The notes beneath the pieces were generated by a model. That model saw nothing but the letters and a program-made list of their open reading frames with translations, had not been told where the DNA came from and ran no database searches. A stretch of 64,000 nt of DNA from Prunus persica (lineage: Eukaryota; Streptophyta; Magnoliopsida; Rosales; Rosaceae), in assembly GCF_000346465.2 (NCBI RefSeq), contig NC_034014.1, forward strand, positions 28,560,076 through 28,624,075, read 5' to 3'. Within the stretch, counting starts at the first letter, position 1; each line of letters begins with the position of its first letter. This document shows positions 46,827 to 58,121 of this stretch, piece after piece. The translations under genes were made by a program, and so were the position numbers.

Positions 46827-49451
46827 ATGGATCTCTCCGATGTCCCCTCGTCAAATTCCATGGACGCCTCCATCTCCGGTGAGTAACTTTTTACGCAGCT
46901 TCTTCAATTGATTTCAAATTTTCTCTATAATTATACAATCACATTTCGCTGGCTTGTGTATTTAAATTGTTGCTAGCAAAAGTAATTTTTAATAAAACAA
47001 ATCTGTTTTTCATATTTTGTTTTTACTCAGCTGAGCTAAACGTGAAGGGGCGAATCAAATGGAAACAAAAGGTTTCAAAATTTTGGGTTTTTGTTTTTCA
47101 AGTAAGAATAAAAATCGAACCTTTATTGGGTAGGCATATGGAATGGAAGAGTTTGTATAACTGACGTTGAATCTGCCGTATATAATTGTTTAATTGTTTA
47201 AAAAAATTCCAATGTAGGAATTAGTTGCATTTTTGTTCTTTTTGCAGATTAGATATTTTAATGTTCCACGTAAGTTGTACTTAGCAGAGCATATGTTCTA
47301 ATCTTTTAATTGCTCAGGACTGCGTGTGAAGCAGCACCGGGAACTAGAAAGCTTAACACTTACAGCGCAGCCATTAAAGACATTAAAGTATTTCATGTTG
47401 GGTTTTGGCCAATGCCTTCGACAATTTATGGCAAAAGGTGGTTGGCTTGTGCTTCTAATTATGTTAGCAGGAGGTATAGGAATGCTTACTATAACTATTG
47501 GTGGACATCAAGAAGAGGTATTTTTATGCCCATTATTTATTTAATTGAATTGCATTTTTATGCCCATTTTTGGACTTTCCTTTATTGATTTTATAAATTA
47601 ATCATACTGCAGCATATTCAGGAGCTTGTTCGTTATCTCCAATTCGGACTCTGGTGGCTGGCTCTTGGTGTAGCATCATCAATTGGTCTTGGTAAGCAAT
47701 AGCTTGAAATTTTGACTTTCTGGTGGATAGAGTTGACCTGTTTTCGACAACACTCGGACTGATTTTATTATATTGTTCTTCTATGCAGGATCTGGTTTGC
47801 ACACATTTGTGCTGTATTTGGGGCCTCATATAGCTCTGTTTACTATGAAGGCAGTGCAGTGTGGCAGAGTTGACATAAAAAGTGCCCCATATGACACCAT
47901 TCAATTGAAAAGTAGTCCTTCATGGCTGGACAGAGACTGCTCTGAATTTGGGGACCCCATATTTTTATCGCAGCACAGTTCAAGGGTTCCACTTAGCAGC
48001 ATATTGCCTCAGGTTCAGTTAGAGGCTATCCTATGGGGAATCGGAACTGCACTGGGAGAGCTTCCTCCTTATTTCATATCAAGAGCTGGTAACTACAAAA
48101 CAACAAACTATCTTCTTTTACTCACTATCTCAATACTCTGCAATCGTCGTAGTAAACAATTTCTAGGCAGGAACAGCCTGTTAGAAAAACTTCAGCTAGT
48201 CTAACTTATCCATGCACTTGTGTTTGTACGTGCTCGCATGTTCATCTTTTACTTATTTCATGGCCCTTTGTAAGTCGGGAGTATATCTGGATTCTTTAAC
48301 CTGACTACATAGTGTAAGGGTGAGTGAGTTGCATATGTTGAACCACTAATTTCTCCCTGAACGAATTTCTGAATCTCTCCTAATCTATGATTATGTGCAG
48401 CTCGTATATCTGGCGAAAAATTGGAAGTCATGAAAGACTTGGATTCTTCTTCAACTGAAGATAGTGGAATTGTAGCTAATCGTCTGAACCGGATCAAATT
48501 ATGGCTGCTTTCTCATACACAATATCTGAACTTTTTAACTATATTAGTTCTTGCTTCGGTAATTTTTTTTTCTCTCTTCTAGCAATACTTTTCTAATATG
48601 TCATTGCCCGAAATGAGGGTTTGGAGATGTATTTTGGATACCCCTTTTTCCTAAGGCTAATTGTACTTTCTCTCAGCACATTCTGTACTTAGTTCCCTTT
48701 TGAGACCTCCTGATGTGTTTATCCGAAATAATTTTCAGGTGCCCAACCCTCTATTTGACCTTGCCGGTATAATGTGTGGACAATTTGGCATTCCATTTTG
48801 GACGTTCTTCCTATCAACATTGATTGGAAAGGCATTTATCAAGACTCACATACAGGTTTGTTGCCTTGTAAGATATTTCAACATTTTGAAGCTTTATAGT
48901 GTCTGCTCATTTCACAAACGGTTTATGTTGCCCCGTAATTGCAGACAGTTTTCATAATCTCAGTTTGCAACAATCAACTTCTGGACTTGGTAGAAAATAA
49001 ATTGATTTGGGCGTTCAGCTTTGTCCCTGGATTTGGTTTGGTTGTGCCCGACCTCATCGCCAAATTACATACTGTGAAAGACAAGTATATGCATGCCTCT
49101 CCTGCAGTGCCCTCAAACAGCAAGGTAGTGTTTTCTGTGTTATGGCTTGAATATCTATATGTTATAAGTTAATTTTACAAGTAGAGTGTTTGAGCCTATT
49201 TGGAGTGTTTCATATAAGGTATACTTTTCTCCATTTTCTGCTTTCAGGAGAAAAAGTGGGACTTATCATTTAGTTCGATTTGGAACACTGTTGTGTGGCT
49301 CATGCTCATGAACTTTTTCATCAAGATTGTCACAGCAACTGCGCAAAGCGTTCTCAAGGAAGAACATGAAAAGGAGTTGACTGCATTGTCGAACAAGCCG
49401 CATACATCAGAACAAAAAAATAATGGGTGTTGCAGCCAAGCATCCGATTGA
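46827..49451 (+). CDS. KMS1: Vacuole membrane protein KMS1-like (VMP1/TMEM49 family)
   Basis: Eight exons: 46827-46878, 47318-47517, 47613-47691, 47789-48088, 48401-48558, 48739-48855, 48945-49124, 49248-49451. They total 1290 nt, giving 429 residues, the usual size of plant KMS proteins. It is a multispanning ER/secretory membrane protein related to animal VMP1; Arabidopsis KMS1 acts in ER-Golgi organisation. Visible landmarks are [18 protein letters not shown] (a membrane span), [58 protein letters not shown] and the C-terminal span [15 protein letters not shown]. These belong to the SNARE-associated/DedA-like (VTT) region. The start is the first ATG after a CT-rich leader. Copy 1 of the segmental duplication holds its broken partner at 30537-32562. 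Confidence 0.95.
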
Positions 49452-50189
49452 ATTTTCCGAAGGTCATTCGGATTTGATTAATTTTCTTTTCTAATATTCA
49501 AAGCTTTGGAATTTAGTGGCAGAAATTTTTTTGTATCTGCCAGCCATGATTATTTCGCCCAAAGCCATGAACCTACTTATCTCTGTTTCAGTTTGTACAT
49601 AAAACAACCATGCCATGAAGCATAAGTTAACCTGTAGAAGTATCTACATGTCTTGTAGGGGATCCTATTTGTACCATTATATCACCCTCCTGGGAAATTC
49701 AATGGAATAAAATTCGTCTAGATGTTAGTGTATTTTTGTAAATGACTGCGGAATGTTGTTCCTGTGCTCCGGCTGCATGCAAAGAGAATTTTGGCCATTT
49801 CTTGAACTTTCAATGTAGAAATTCAACTTTCAAGTAAAAACTAATTAAGATTCTCTACTCAAATTCGGATAGCATGTAACACAATATTAACACTTTTGAC
49901 ACTGGGCACCTACACTAAAACAATTACAAAGCACAAGTAGGTAGGTGGTAGGCTTTATTTTACAATTGCCAATCATAAGACTCCATACGCATTTTGGTCC
50001 ATTGGTTGATGATGAAATGAGCATCATAAACTGGAAAACAATATAAATCTAAACACTTTTTTTTAGATATCATCAAATCTCCCAAAACCAGTGGCTAGTG
50101 AGGCTTGCAATGCTTCAAGACTAGGGTTTGCCTTGGAGACCCTCCTTGGGTATTTAACTTTCATGGTTTCCAAAGTAGAAATTACTGTA
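49452..50189. other. Convergent 3' ends of KMS1 and the F-box/LysM gene
   Basis: AT-rich, with a possible KMS1 poly(A) signal aataaaat near 49705. No further gene seen. Confidence 0.5.
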
Positions 50190-51077
50190 TCAAGCAAAGC
50201 CCAGGTGGTTTTCCCATCTGAGGTCCTGGGAGAACTGAGAGAGTGCAGCTCTTGGATCACCATCAGCAATGGTCAAGTAGTAGTGAGCAGTGGCATCATC
50301 AATTTGCATGCTTCTCCTCAGTGACTCAATCACCCGCTTCTTACTCTGCAAATCAGTTGCAGAGCAAGAAGACGTGCTTGAGCTGCCATTGCTGGTCGTT
50401 TTGTGGAGCTCAGGGCCGCCTTCCAAATACAGCACAGCCACTTCTCTCTTAGCACAAGTATCCACTTCAACATAGCAAGTAGCCTGCAAAAGCATCTCCG
50501 GATTGCTTATCGGGATCAGCAATCTCTCACGAGAGTATATTCCGTGCTCGCTCATCGTGTTGTTCAAACGCTTTATGTCCATCACCTGATCACCATTCAC
50601 CACACAACATTTTAATTAAAATCTTGGCTTTTTTATTTTCTCGGCGACCAAACACATCATAAAAACCCTAGATACCTGAACAGAATACTTGACGGCGAGA
50701 CTGGCGATGCTGTCGCCACGGACAATCCGGTGCGAGATGGCGAATTTTCCGAGAGAATTGTCTCTCCAGAAGTTTCCAGACGCTGGCTTTCCGATGATAT
50801 GCTTCAGATTCCAAGGGGCTTTGAAGGCTCTGGTGACGATCTCCTGATCGGAGGCGACCGAGTTCCAGACTCGGCAGACGCAGCTGGAGCGAGCAAGGTC
50901 GGGAATCGGGAGCTTCTCGAAGATGAGGCGGAGGGTGTCGCGGCAAGTCAAGGCCGAGAAGTGAGAGTTCATCGGAGATATGGTGGAGTCGGAGAAGTCT
51001 AGGATTTCGGTGGTGGTGGTGGGGTTGAGAGGGTTGAGGATGTCGTCGTCGTTTTCTTCGTCCCCGCAGCAACCCAT
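50190..51077 (-). CDS. F-box protein with LysM domain
   Basis: Two exons, 50676-51077 and 50190-50585, total 798 nt, giving 265 residues. The joint is TCTGTTCAG|gtatct ... gatcag|GTGATG, phase 0, inside the LysM domain. Residues about 42-86 are an F-box (LTCRDTLRLIFEKLPIPDLA...CRVWNSVA), which would bind SKP1 in an SCF ubiquitin ligase. Residues about 116-161 are a LysM (HRIVRGDSIASLAVKYSVQ then RLNNTMSEHGIYSRERLLIPI). The N-terminus MGCC could be myristoylated and palmitoylated. A Ser-rich linker and a short conserved tail (MQIDDATAHYYLTIADGDPR) follow. The architecture matches Arabidopsis At1g55000, a neighbour of AXR4 there as here. Its target is unknown; an intracellular LysM need not bind glycans. 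Confidence 0.92.
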
Positions 51078-51394
51078 TGTCGTTAAAAGCTGAGAGTAGA
51101 TCCCGGGGTTCTTTTATAGCTTACGAACTAACAATCAACGACGTCCATTAAAATTTCAGATAAGTTTGGAGTTGTTGGACTGTTGGGTTTAGCTATTTCT
51201 CTTTGTTGGGCCACGTAGAGAGTGTGGCCCACATTTTAGGGCCCACAACATAGAAGCCTTTCTTGTACTAAAATACAAAAGAAAATGTGAAAATATTTTT
51301 GGGTGGTTCTTTATTTTAAATAAAGATCCCAACTATTAATTTTCCAATCCTATTTATATGGATTATATTGCATGAATAAAAAACTTGCAAAGAA
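51078..51394. other. Upstream region of the F-box/LysM gene
   Basis: A possible TATA (CTATAAAAG on the minus strand) lies near 51111-51119, about 35 bp upstream of the ATG. Nothing else recognised. Confidence 0.5.
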
Positions 51395-51402
51395 AAAAAG
51401 AA

Positions 51403-52251
51403 GAGATTTTCTATTTAAATCTCACATTTTTTATTATTTTGTAAAAAGACAAAAAAAGTCATCAAACTTAATACTTAACCCTAGTACATCTATATACACA
51501 CCCCACACACCTCACCATACTTCATATTAAGTTTTAGAAAAATACAAACTCCTCTACATCGTATTGCCAAAGACGTAGAACATTGACGAGCATGCCTCTT
51601 TAAAATCTGCGTGGGAGCTGATGAAAAGACTTGTTGATTGTTTGGTTGTAATGATCTTATTCTCTTACATTTATTGATTGCTTGGCTGTTGATTGCTTTT
51701 TTTATTTTTATTTTTAAATACCTGATGTTTTGGTAAAGCTGTTCTCTTTCTCTAGAAAGTACTAAATTTCGGATTTCGATTTCATTTGTTTGTGTTTTTT
51801 TTTTGCTGGGAACAATAATATTATTGTCACTTCTAAAATTCTAGTATGCATCTAAAATCATAATCCTGCTGTTGTTGCTTCAATAGTTGGGTTATTTTTC
51901 TTATTGCTTTTCCACACCGAGATTCAAAAGAGTTGTCAATTTCGAATGTCAATGAAAATTGAATACCTCATTGTCGTTATTAAATACTCAAGAGAGAAAA
52001 TGATAAAAATGTCTAGCAATTAGCATTAGAGCTTGCATAACATTCTTCCTTCTCTAAGGGTAGCTTGTTGTGGGGTTTAAATAGAAAAGTTTTTTTATTT
52101 CTTATTTTTTTTCAGCTTGTGTTGTATTTAAGGGTAGTTTGGGAAGATAGTAGGGTTTTCTTAGAAATTGTGAAAATTTAAATTAAAAGTTGGAGTGAAC
52201 TTAGAACATGGGGTGAACTAAGAGAAGTGTGGAGTTTAAATAGAAAATCTC
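51403..52251. mobile_element. MITE-like element, 849 bp
   Basis: Perfect 17-bp inverted ends GAGATTTTCTATTTAAA, flanked by AAAAAGAA on both sides (51395-51402 and 52252-52259). The flanks are A-rich, so the 8-bp duplication is weaker evidence here. Internal sequence is noncoding and T-rich. The class is uncertain (hAT or Mutator-like). Confidence 0.7.
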
Positions 52252-52501
52252 AAAAAGAAATATATGTTGAGATACAAATTAAACATATCAACCAACTTCT
52301 TTTCTTAAATTTAGAATACAAAATACAATACATCACAGCTTCAAAGATTCAGCAGAACAAACGTCTTCATCAAGGCATCTTGTACAGTAAATAAGAATTT
52401 CCGTGCATCCATGGCAGAGAAAAAAGGGACCTAAAATCTAATTTCTATTTCAACTGCTGGCTTGGGAAAAAATATTTAAAACAAAATAAAACTCATCAAC
52501 T

Positions 52502-54867
52502 TCACCATCCATGACTGTGGCCGAGACCGTATGCATCAGGATAACCAGTGCCATGAACATGGCCATGACCATGATGGTGGTCATGCCCATCATCATGACC
52601 ATGATGCTCACCGCTTTTTGCTTCATCAAACATCTTCTGAATATGCTCCGGGATGGGCTCTTCCTCAACCTTTCTGACAGATGCAGGCAGCGAGGACACA
52701 AAATAAGCAATATTTTCAGCTACCTCATCAGCTGCGTCTTCCTATATCACCCGATGAAATAAATCAGCTTATTTGAATTTCCACACACCATGAGTAAGAG
52801 GAACTTGAAACAGAATAATTTCTTGAACTACTTGCCATGATGTTCAACGAAATATTTAGTTCATCCATGAAATGGAAAGTAAAATCAAACTCTTTACTTT
52901 AGCATATAAGTAGGAAAAAGCATTAGTATTTTGATTGCACTAATAGTATCATACATGAGGGCAATGAATAACAGAGAACAAATAAAGAAAAGCATGCATA
53001 AGATTATACCAACAGAAGGCCTTGTTGCTTCAAATTCTATAAAGAACTCAACACACACACAGTAAAAGAAACTATCTGCAACTGTCTTCCGATTCGAATA
53101 CCTTTTCGCCCTAGCCATTCAGTAGTAATTTTTAACATCAGATTCCAACAAAGAGCAGTGTTGTTTCAGTATTCATCAACATAAACCATAAACCAACCAC
53201 TAGCTTCTTGACTTAGACTACAAAATTGGTAAGATAGCCATAAATCCTTCCACAGACCACTTAACATATTCTACATTTTCAATCAGGAACTAACTGGTTA
53301 TATTGATTTTAAATCAAGGCTGGCCGTCCAAAGAGTAAGCCTCCTCAACCCAACAGTTGTTTGCTCTATATGGAAACTAACATAGAGACCATATGCAGAT
53401 GCTATTCTCTGAATATACCATTACATCCTATCTTTATAGTAATTACAGTCCTAAATATCTATTTGACAGGCAATACAACGTCGCATTCAGAACCTAACGG
53501 AGACAAATTTCATATCTTTCTACCATTTAGAATTCGAAACAGCTATCCTATGGAAACTGAGACCAAACAATCGTATCCCAAATATTGAGATTTTTAGTCT
53601 TACCACATACATGAAAAACAAGCAGTAGCTACTGAATATATCAAATCCTCACCTGAGGCCACCGTCCACCAGAATGGGTGACAAAAGTTGCCTGTGGAAG
53701 TGCACTCGCAACTCGGTTTCCCTCTTCACTCCATTCCTTGGACCAACTGCTAGACCAAAGCACTTGCATCGGCACACCTATCAGTCCATCCGAGCCACCC
53801 CACTCTGCTATATCAAAGCTATGATTTAACTTCTTCCCCATTCCAACAATTGCTTTTGTCCCATCCCTACCCTTCAAAAGAAGTCTATGCGCATCCACTT
53901 CCAAAACATCAATCCCCCTTGAGCAACACAGCTTAATCAACCATGTATAAGCATATGAAAACCTCAACACAACCTCCCTAACCACTGGCACTCCCAAAAC
54001 CCACAAAGGCAAAGCACCTGTCGATCTGGATGAGGTATCAATCAGCGTCACACTCCTCACGGTTTCCGAATTCTCCAAAACCCAATTTGCAAGCATCCCC
54101 AAAGCTGAATCATGCAAAACCAAATGCACAGGAGCCAAACTTACAGTCTCAATCACTTGTCCCAACACCTTACCAATCTCATCAGGACCCATTTCAATTG
54201 GCTTTACAAACTTTTGTTTTGGCATCCGAGATTCTATTTCTTCATAGGGAATCTGGCCAGTTTCAATTATCTCATCAAATGCCCAAAACAAACCCTTCTC
54301 TTGAATTTCACTACAGACATACCAAAACCTCCCTAAAATCCCAGTTGGTCCCTCTCCAACCTCCACCACCGATTTATCCGAAAACCCATTTCCAGGTAAA
54401 TCAAACGCAACCGCACGAACCCCTTTAGAGCCTAAAGATTCAATAACTTTGCGAAAAGAGTAGGAGCTAAGACCCAGCCCATGAACAATAACAACATTTT
54501 CTGCTGTTATAGGACCTTGCTCAGTAGAAAAAACTTCAACGGGGTTCTGGTTTGAGTGAGTCTGAACCTTTATAGTGCGGCCCTTGGAGTAGTGTTGGCG
54601 AAGAGACGTGGGCAAGCTCAAAAACCAAGACTTTGGGTCTTGTGGGGACAGAGAGGAGAGAGAAATGAAGAAGAAGGTCACAAGAGAGACTGTAAAAGTG
54701 AAGTAGAACCAGAAAGCGAATGGATTTTGACCATTTTGTGGGGCAACTGGTGTTTCTGTTGGTGAAGGAGTGGGTTTTGATTTTGAAGGTTGGGTTGGTT
54801 TGATCTCTGATGACCGTTTCGGCTCTTGTCGTTGTTGGTCTTCCTCTTCCTCTGTGATGATCACCAT
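52502..54867 (-). CDS. AXR4: AUXIN RESISTANT 4 (AXR4), ER membrane alpha/beta-hydrolase-like protein
   Basis: Two exons, 53653-54867 and 52502-52741, total 1455 nt, giving 484 residues. It helps the auxin influx carrier AUX1 leave the ER (known for Arabidopsis AXR4). Order: a Pro/Ser-rich cytosolic head (1-48), one membrane span (about 49-71), then an alpha/beta-hydrolase-like domain with the oxyanion HG at 129-130. The nucleophile elbow is degenerate: HDSALG at 252-257 instead of GxSxG, so catalysis is doubtful. The C-terminal about 34 residues hold 12 His (G-H-D-D-G-H-D-H-H-H-G-H...), ending G-L-G-H-S-H-G-W. The exon joint is CCTCAG|gtgagg ... tatag|GAAGAC, phase 0. The ATG at 54867 is the first in frame. 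Confidence 0.94.
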
Positions 54868-56097
54868 TGAAGAAAGCTTGAAACTTTTAAAATGGGGTTT
54901 TTGAGCTTGAACAGGAACTGGAACTGGAATTGGGTTGGTTTGAACTTTGATCTACGGAGTAGAACAGAAAAGTAAAGTGAGAGAGAGAGGGAGTTTGTAA
55001 AGTGGGGAGAAAAAGCTCTGAGCTTTTCCTATTAAAGATTTCTTTATTATTTTATGGCTGTAGAATGGTGCGACCTTTTGTGTCGTTTCTCGTTTGAGTT
55101 TGGGTAAGAAGGAAACGACATGTCGCTAGTGATCCATTTGCGAAATAGTTTACAGAGTTCCTCTCCCACCACTAGGACCAAATTGGGAACCAATCCTTCA
55201 AAGTAGGGAGAGGGTCCCCTAATTCCCAAAATGCAAAAACATTCACTTCTATCTTTATTCTCTCATTTAACATACTTTAAATTTAGTGACTTTTCTAATC
55301 CAATTCAATTATAGACACCAAACGAGCTTCAAGTAAAAATTATTTAATAACGGTTTGTAACTTTTAATTAGTAATATAATTGAATTGATGTTGTCAATGC
55401 ACAATATTAAGTGTGGTTATGGGGGTCAGCTTGTTAAGACCTATCATATGATCTTGCTCGGGAAGTACAAATGAAACCATGAATCAACACAACAAATTCG
55501 AGTATAAATATGAGCAAAACATTGGAGATCAACACAATAAAACACAGTCGGAGTTTTACCTAAAAAAACATAAATTTTGAAGTTAAGATGAAAAATATGT
55601 TTGATACATAGTGGACTAGACGAGGAGGAGGTGGGTGGGGTATGAGTTCTGAGCATGTACGTAGGTGTTTCTCTTCCTTATATACCTTGGGCAGAGCAGA
55701 GGAACAAGTCGACTCTATTTGCTTAATACTATGAAATTATTAATTAATAAATTATTGTTTCTTCCCTTGAATTTGTCAATATTTTTTAAAACCTATTACG
55801 AAAATCAATGGAAATCAGGAATCAATTTAATAATCCTCAAACCTAATTCACAAAAAATGGAATTTAGTCCAAAACACAATAAGCAAGTTCATGGATTCTT
55901 AACTTTGAAATTGTGGCTTGGTTGTTGGGTTGCACTGGTGCAATGAAGTTTATTGCAGCTTCTATGTGACTTGCCAAATGTCCAGTAGCACTTTAGGTGA
56001 AGTAATACAAAGTCTACATGAAAATAGAAAGAAAAACACCATTTTCAGAGTATATATGACAGTTGCGTGTTTTGGCTACGGTTTTTGATCTTTAGCA
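54868..56097. other. AXR4 upstream and intergenic DNA
   Basis: The first about 150 bp are CT-rich on the minus strand (a likely AXR4 5' UTR). The rest is AT-rich with no recognised gene; short open frames near 55665-55946 look accidental. Confidence 0.5.
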
Positions 56098-56105
56098 TCT
56101 GTTTG

Positions 56106-57717
56106 TAGGGGTGGGCACGGTCCGGTTTGGATCGGTTTCTACATCAATTTAAAACCGAAACCGGTACTGTTCACCGGTCCGGTTCGGTTCGGATTTTTAC
56201 TAAAATGCTTGAGAAAACCGGACCAACCCGAACCCATTTTGATCCGGTTCGGTTCCGGTTTTTACGGTTTGGGCCGACACACAGCTTAATTGATTTTTTT
56301 TTGTTCTTAAATTTTTTTTAAGTTTCAGCCCAATTGATATTTAAAACCTTTTGGGCCTAATTATTACCGATTGGCCCAATTCACATCCACGCACTGCTAA
56401 TTGACAAAACAACAAATATCAAGCATTAAAATAAAACTTACAACCTAAAAACAAAACAAAATAAACAAATTTAATTACAAACAAATTACAGAAATAGAAC
56501 ATATTCAATGTTCTGCAACATCTTCAGTCTTTCTTTTTATCCATGCTACTTCAGTACCTGTTTCAAAGAGCAACAAATTGTCAGTTGTTGTAACTTTATT
56601 TTCTTTTTCTGAGTTATGAATGAGCTTTTCTCCCGTCTAAAATTTACAACAACGTTCAAAAATTTTGCCACTAAGGAATGATATCAGGAATAGAGAACAT
56701 GTTTGTCAAAACACAACAGGAAAAAATTGAAAGAAAAAAAAAAGAAAAAAAAAAGAGAATCAGACCTCAATAACATCATCAGCCCAAAATCATAGAAAAT
56801 ATCAATACCATATAAAAGCACCAAAATGGATTGTTGACAAAAAAAAAAATACATATCTTCACAAGGATTGGGGAGATAAGAGACGCTGACCTGCTTTAAA
56901 CGGGCTCTTTACCCAGATCTACAATAACTTAACCCAGATCTCCAAGAACTTCACCCAGATCTCTAAGAACTTCACCCAGATCTACAAGATGAACACATAT
57001 ATGTACAGAGAAACAAAAAATGAAGAGAGAAAAAAAAGAGAAATAGAATAACAGAGTTGCAAAGAAAGAGATATAGAGGGAGAGAGAGAAACATAAAACC
57101 AAGAAGAAAAAAATCAGAGTAACAAAAAATCAGAGAAAGAGAGGGGAAAAAATGGAGACGAATTGAGAGGAGAAAGAATAAGAGAGAAAGAAGAAAAAAA
57201 AAAACTGAGAGGAAAAGAGGCAGAAGAGTGAAGAAAGAAAGAAGTAAAAAGAAGTTGAAGAACCTAGAGGAAAAGAGGCGGAAGAGAAAAGAAAGAAAGA
57301 AAAAGAGAGTTAAAAAAATCTAAGAGGAAAAGAGAGAGTGCGTCAGAGAGAGTGAAGTGAGATTTGATGTGATTAGGTTTAGGATATTAAAATATGGCTT
57401 GTTGGACTTGGGCAATGGACTTGGGAAATTTGGGCTTTTTGTTAGTATAATGAAATAGTTGGGTTTGGGCCTACAAAATTTGATATTTTAAATATAAATA
57501 TTAATATAATATAAAAATATAAAAAATTAATTATATTGGACCGGTTCGGATTGGACCGGTTTCTTAGGGTGAAAAACCGGAACCGGAACCGGTCTGAACC
57601 GGTTCGGTTTGGATTTGTCTCGGTTTTTGACTTTTTTGGTCAACACGGTTTTTTTCGGTTTTTTTCGGATTGGTTTGGTTCGGTTTTGCGGTTTTGCGGT
57701 TCCAATGCCCACCCCTA
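56106..57717. mobile_element. Non-autonomous hAT-like element, 1612 bp, with CGGTTCGG-type subterminal repeats
   Basis: Exact 8-bp target duplication TCTGTTTG (56098-56105 and 57718-57725). Terminal inverted repeat TAGGGGTGGGCA at both ends. The first about 170 bp and last about 190 bp are full of short ccggttcgg and cggtttttcgg motifs, the kind of clustered subterminal repeats hAT transposases bind. The middle (about 56700-57340) is a long purine-rich GA/AAAG stretch. No transposase is encoded. Confidence 0.88.
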
Positions 57718-57725
57718 TCTGTTTG

Positions 57726-58121
57726 TGTGCTTTTAGTGACGAAATAAAGATCTTTAACAGCGCATAAAATCGCCGGTAACCGTTGCTAAAAGTCAATGTA
57801 ACGACAGACAGCAATAGCGCCAAAGTCGATAGATTATTCAAATCATCTCCCCCCTGGTCCATGTCCGTGACTTTTACATTTAATAGAAAAGAAAAAGCAA
57901 AACCTCGTTTTTTATTTATACATATATACCCAGATTACATGAACACATCATTTAAAAATCTCGTCCAAATGATTTAATTGGATACATAAAAATTCCCCAT
58001 GCTGTTCAACAAACAAGATCGGATGGGAAAGAAATTTAAAAATCTCCTCTCGCATGTTATCATTGCTCAATCCTTCTAGGTAAGCGCCAAAGCTAGATTA
58101 TCCTGATGAATCCTGGTATTG
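57726..58121. other. Intergenic, possible 3' end of the small minus-strand gene
   Basis: No coding region recognised. Confidence 0.4.

Larger units (their letters stand above)
34305..48405. repeat. Segmental duplication, copy 2
   Basis: Collinear partner of 19546-32562: LOX D, its upstream DNA, then the defensin-like gene and KMS1 through intron 4. Relative to copy 1 it carries extra insertions at 40500-41607, 42094-42418, 43151-43523, 44165-44680 and 45263-45363. The match ends at the first bases of KMS1 exon 5. Confidence 0.85.

Noticed and set aside
54030..54428. Plus-strand frame of 132 codons
   Set aside because: Antisense shadow of AXR4 exon 1.
56700..57350. Possible coding region in the purine-rich stretch
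   Set aside because: Low-complexity GA repeats without a sustained open frame; part of the hAT-like element.
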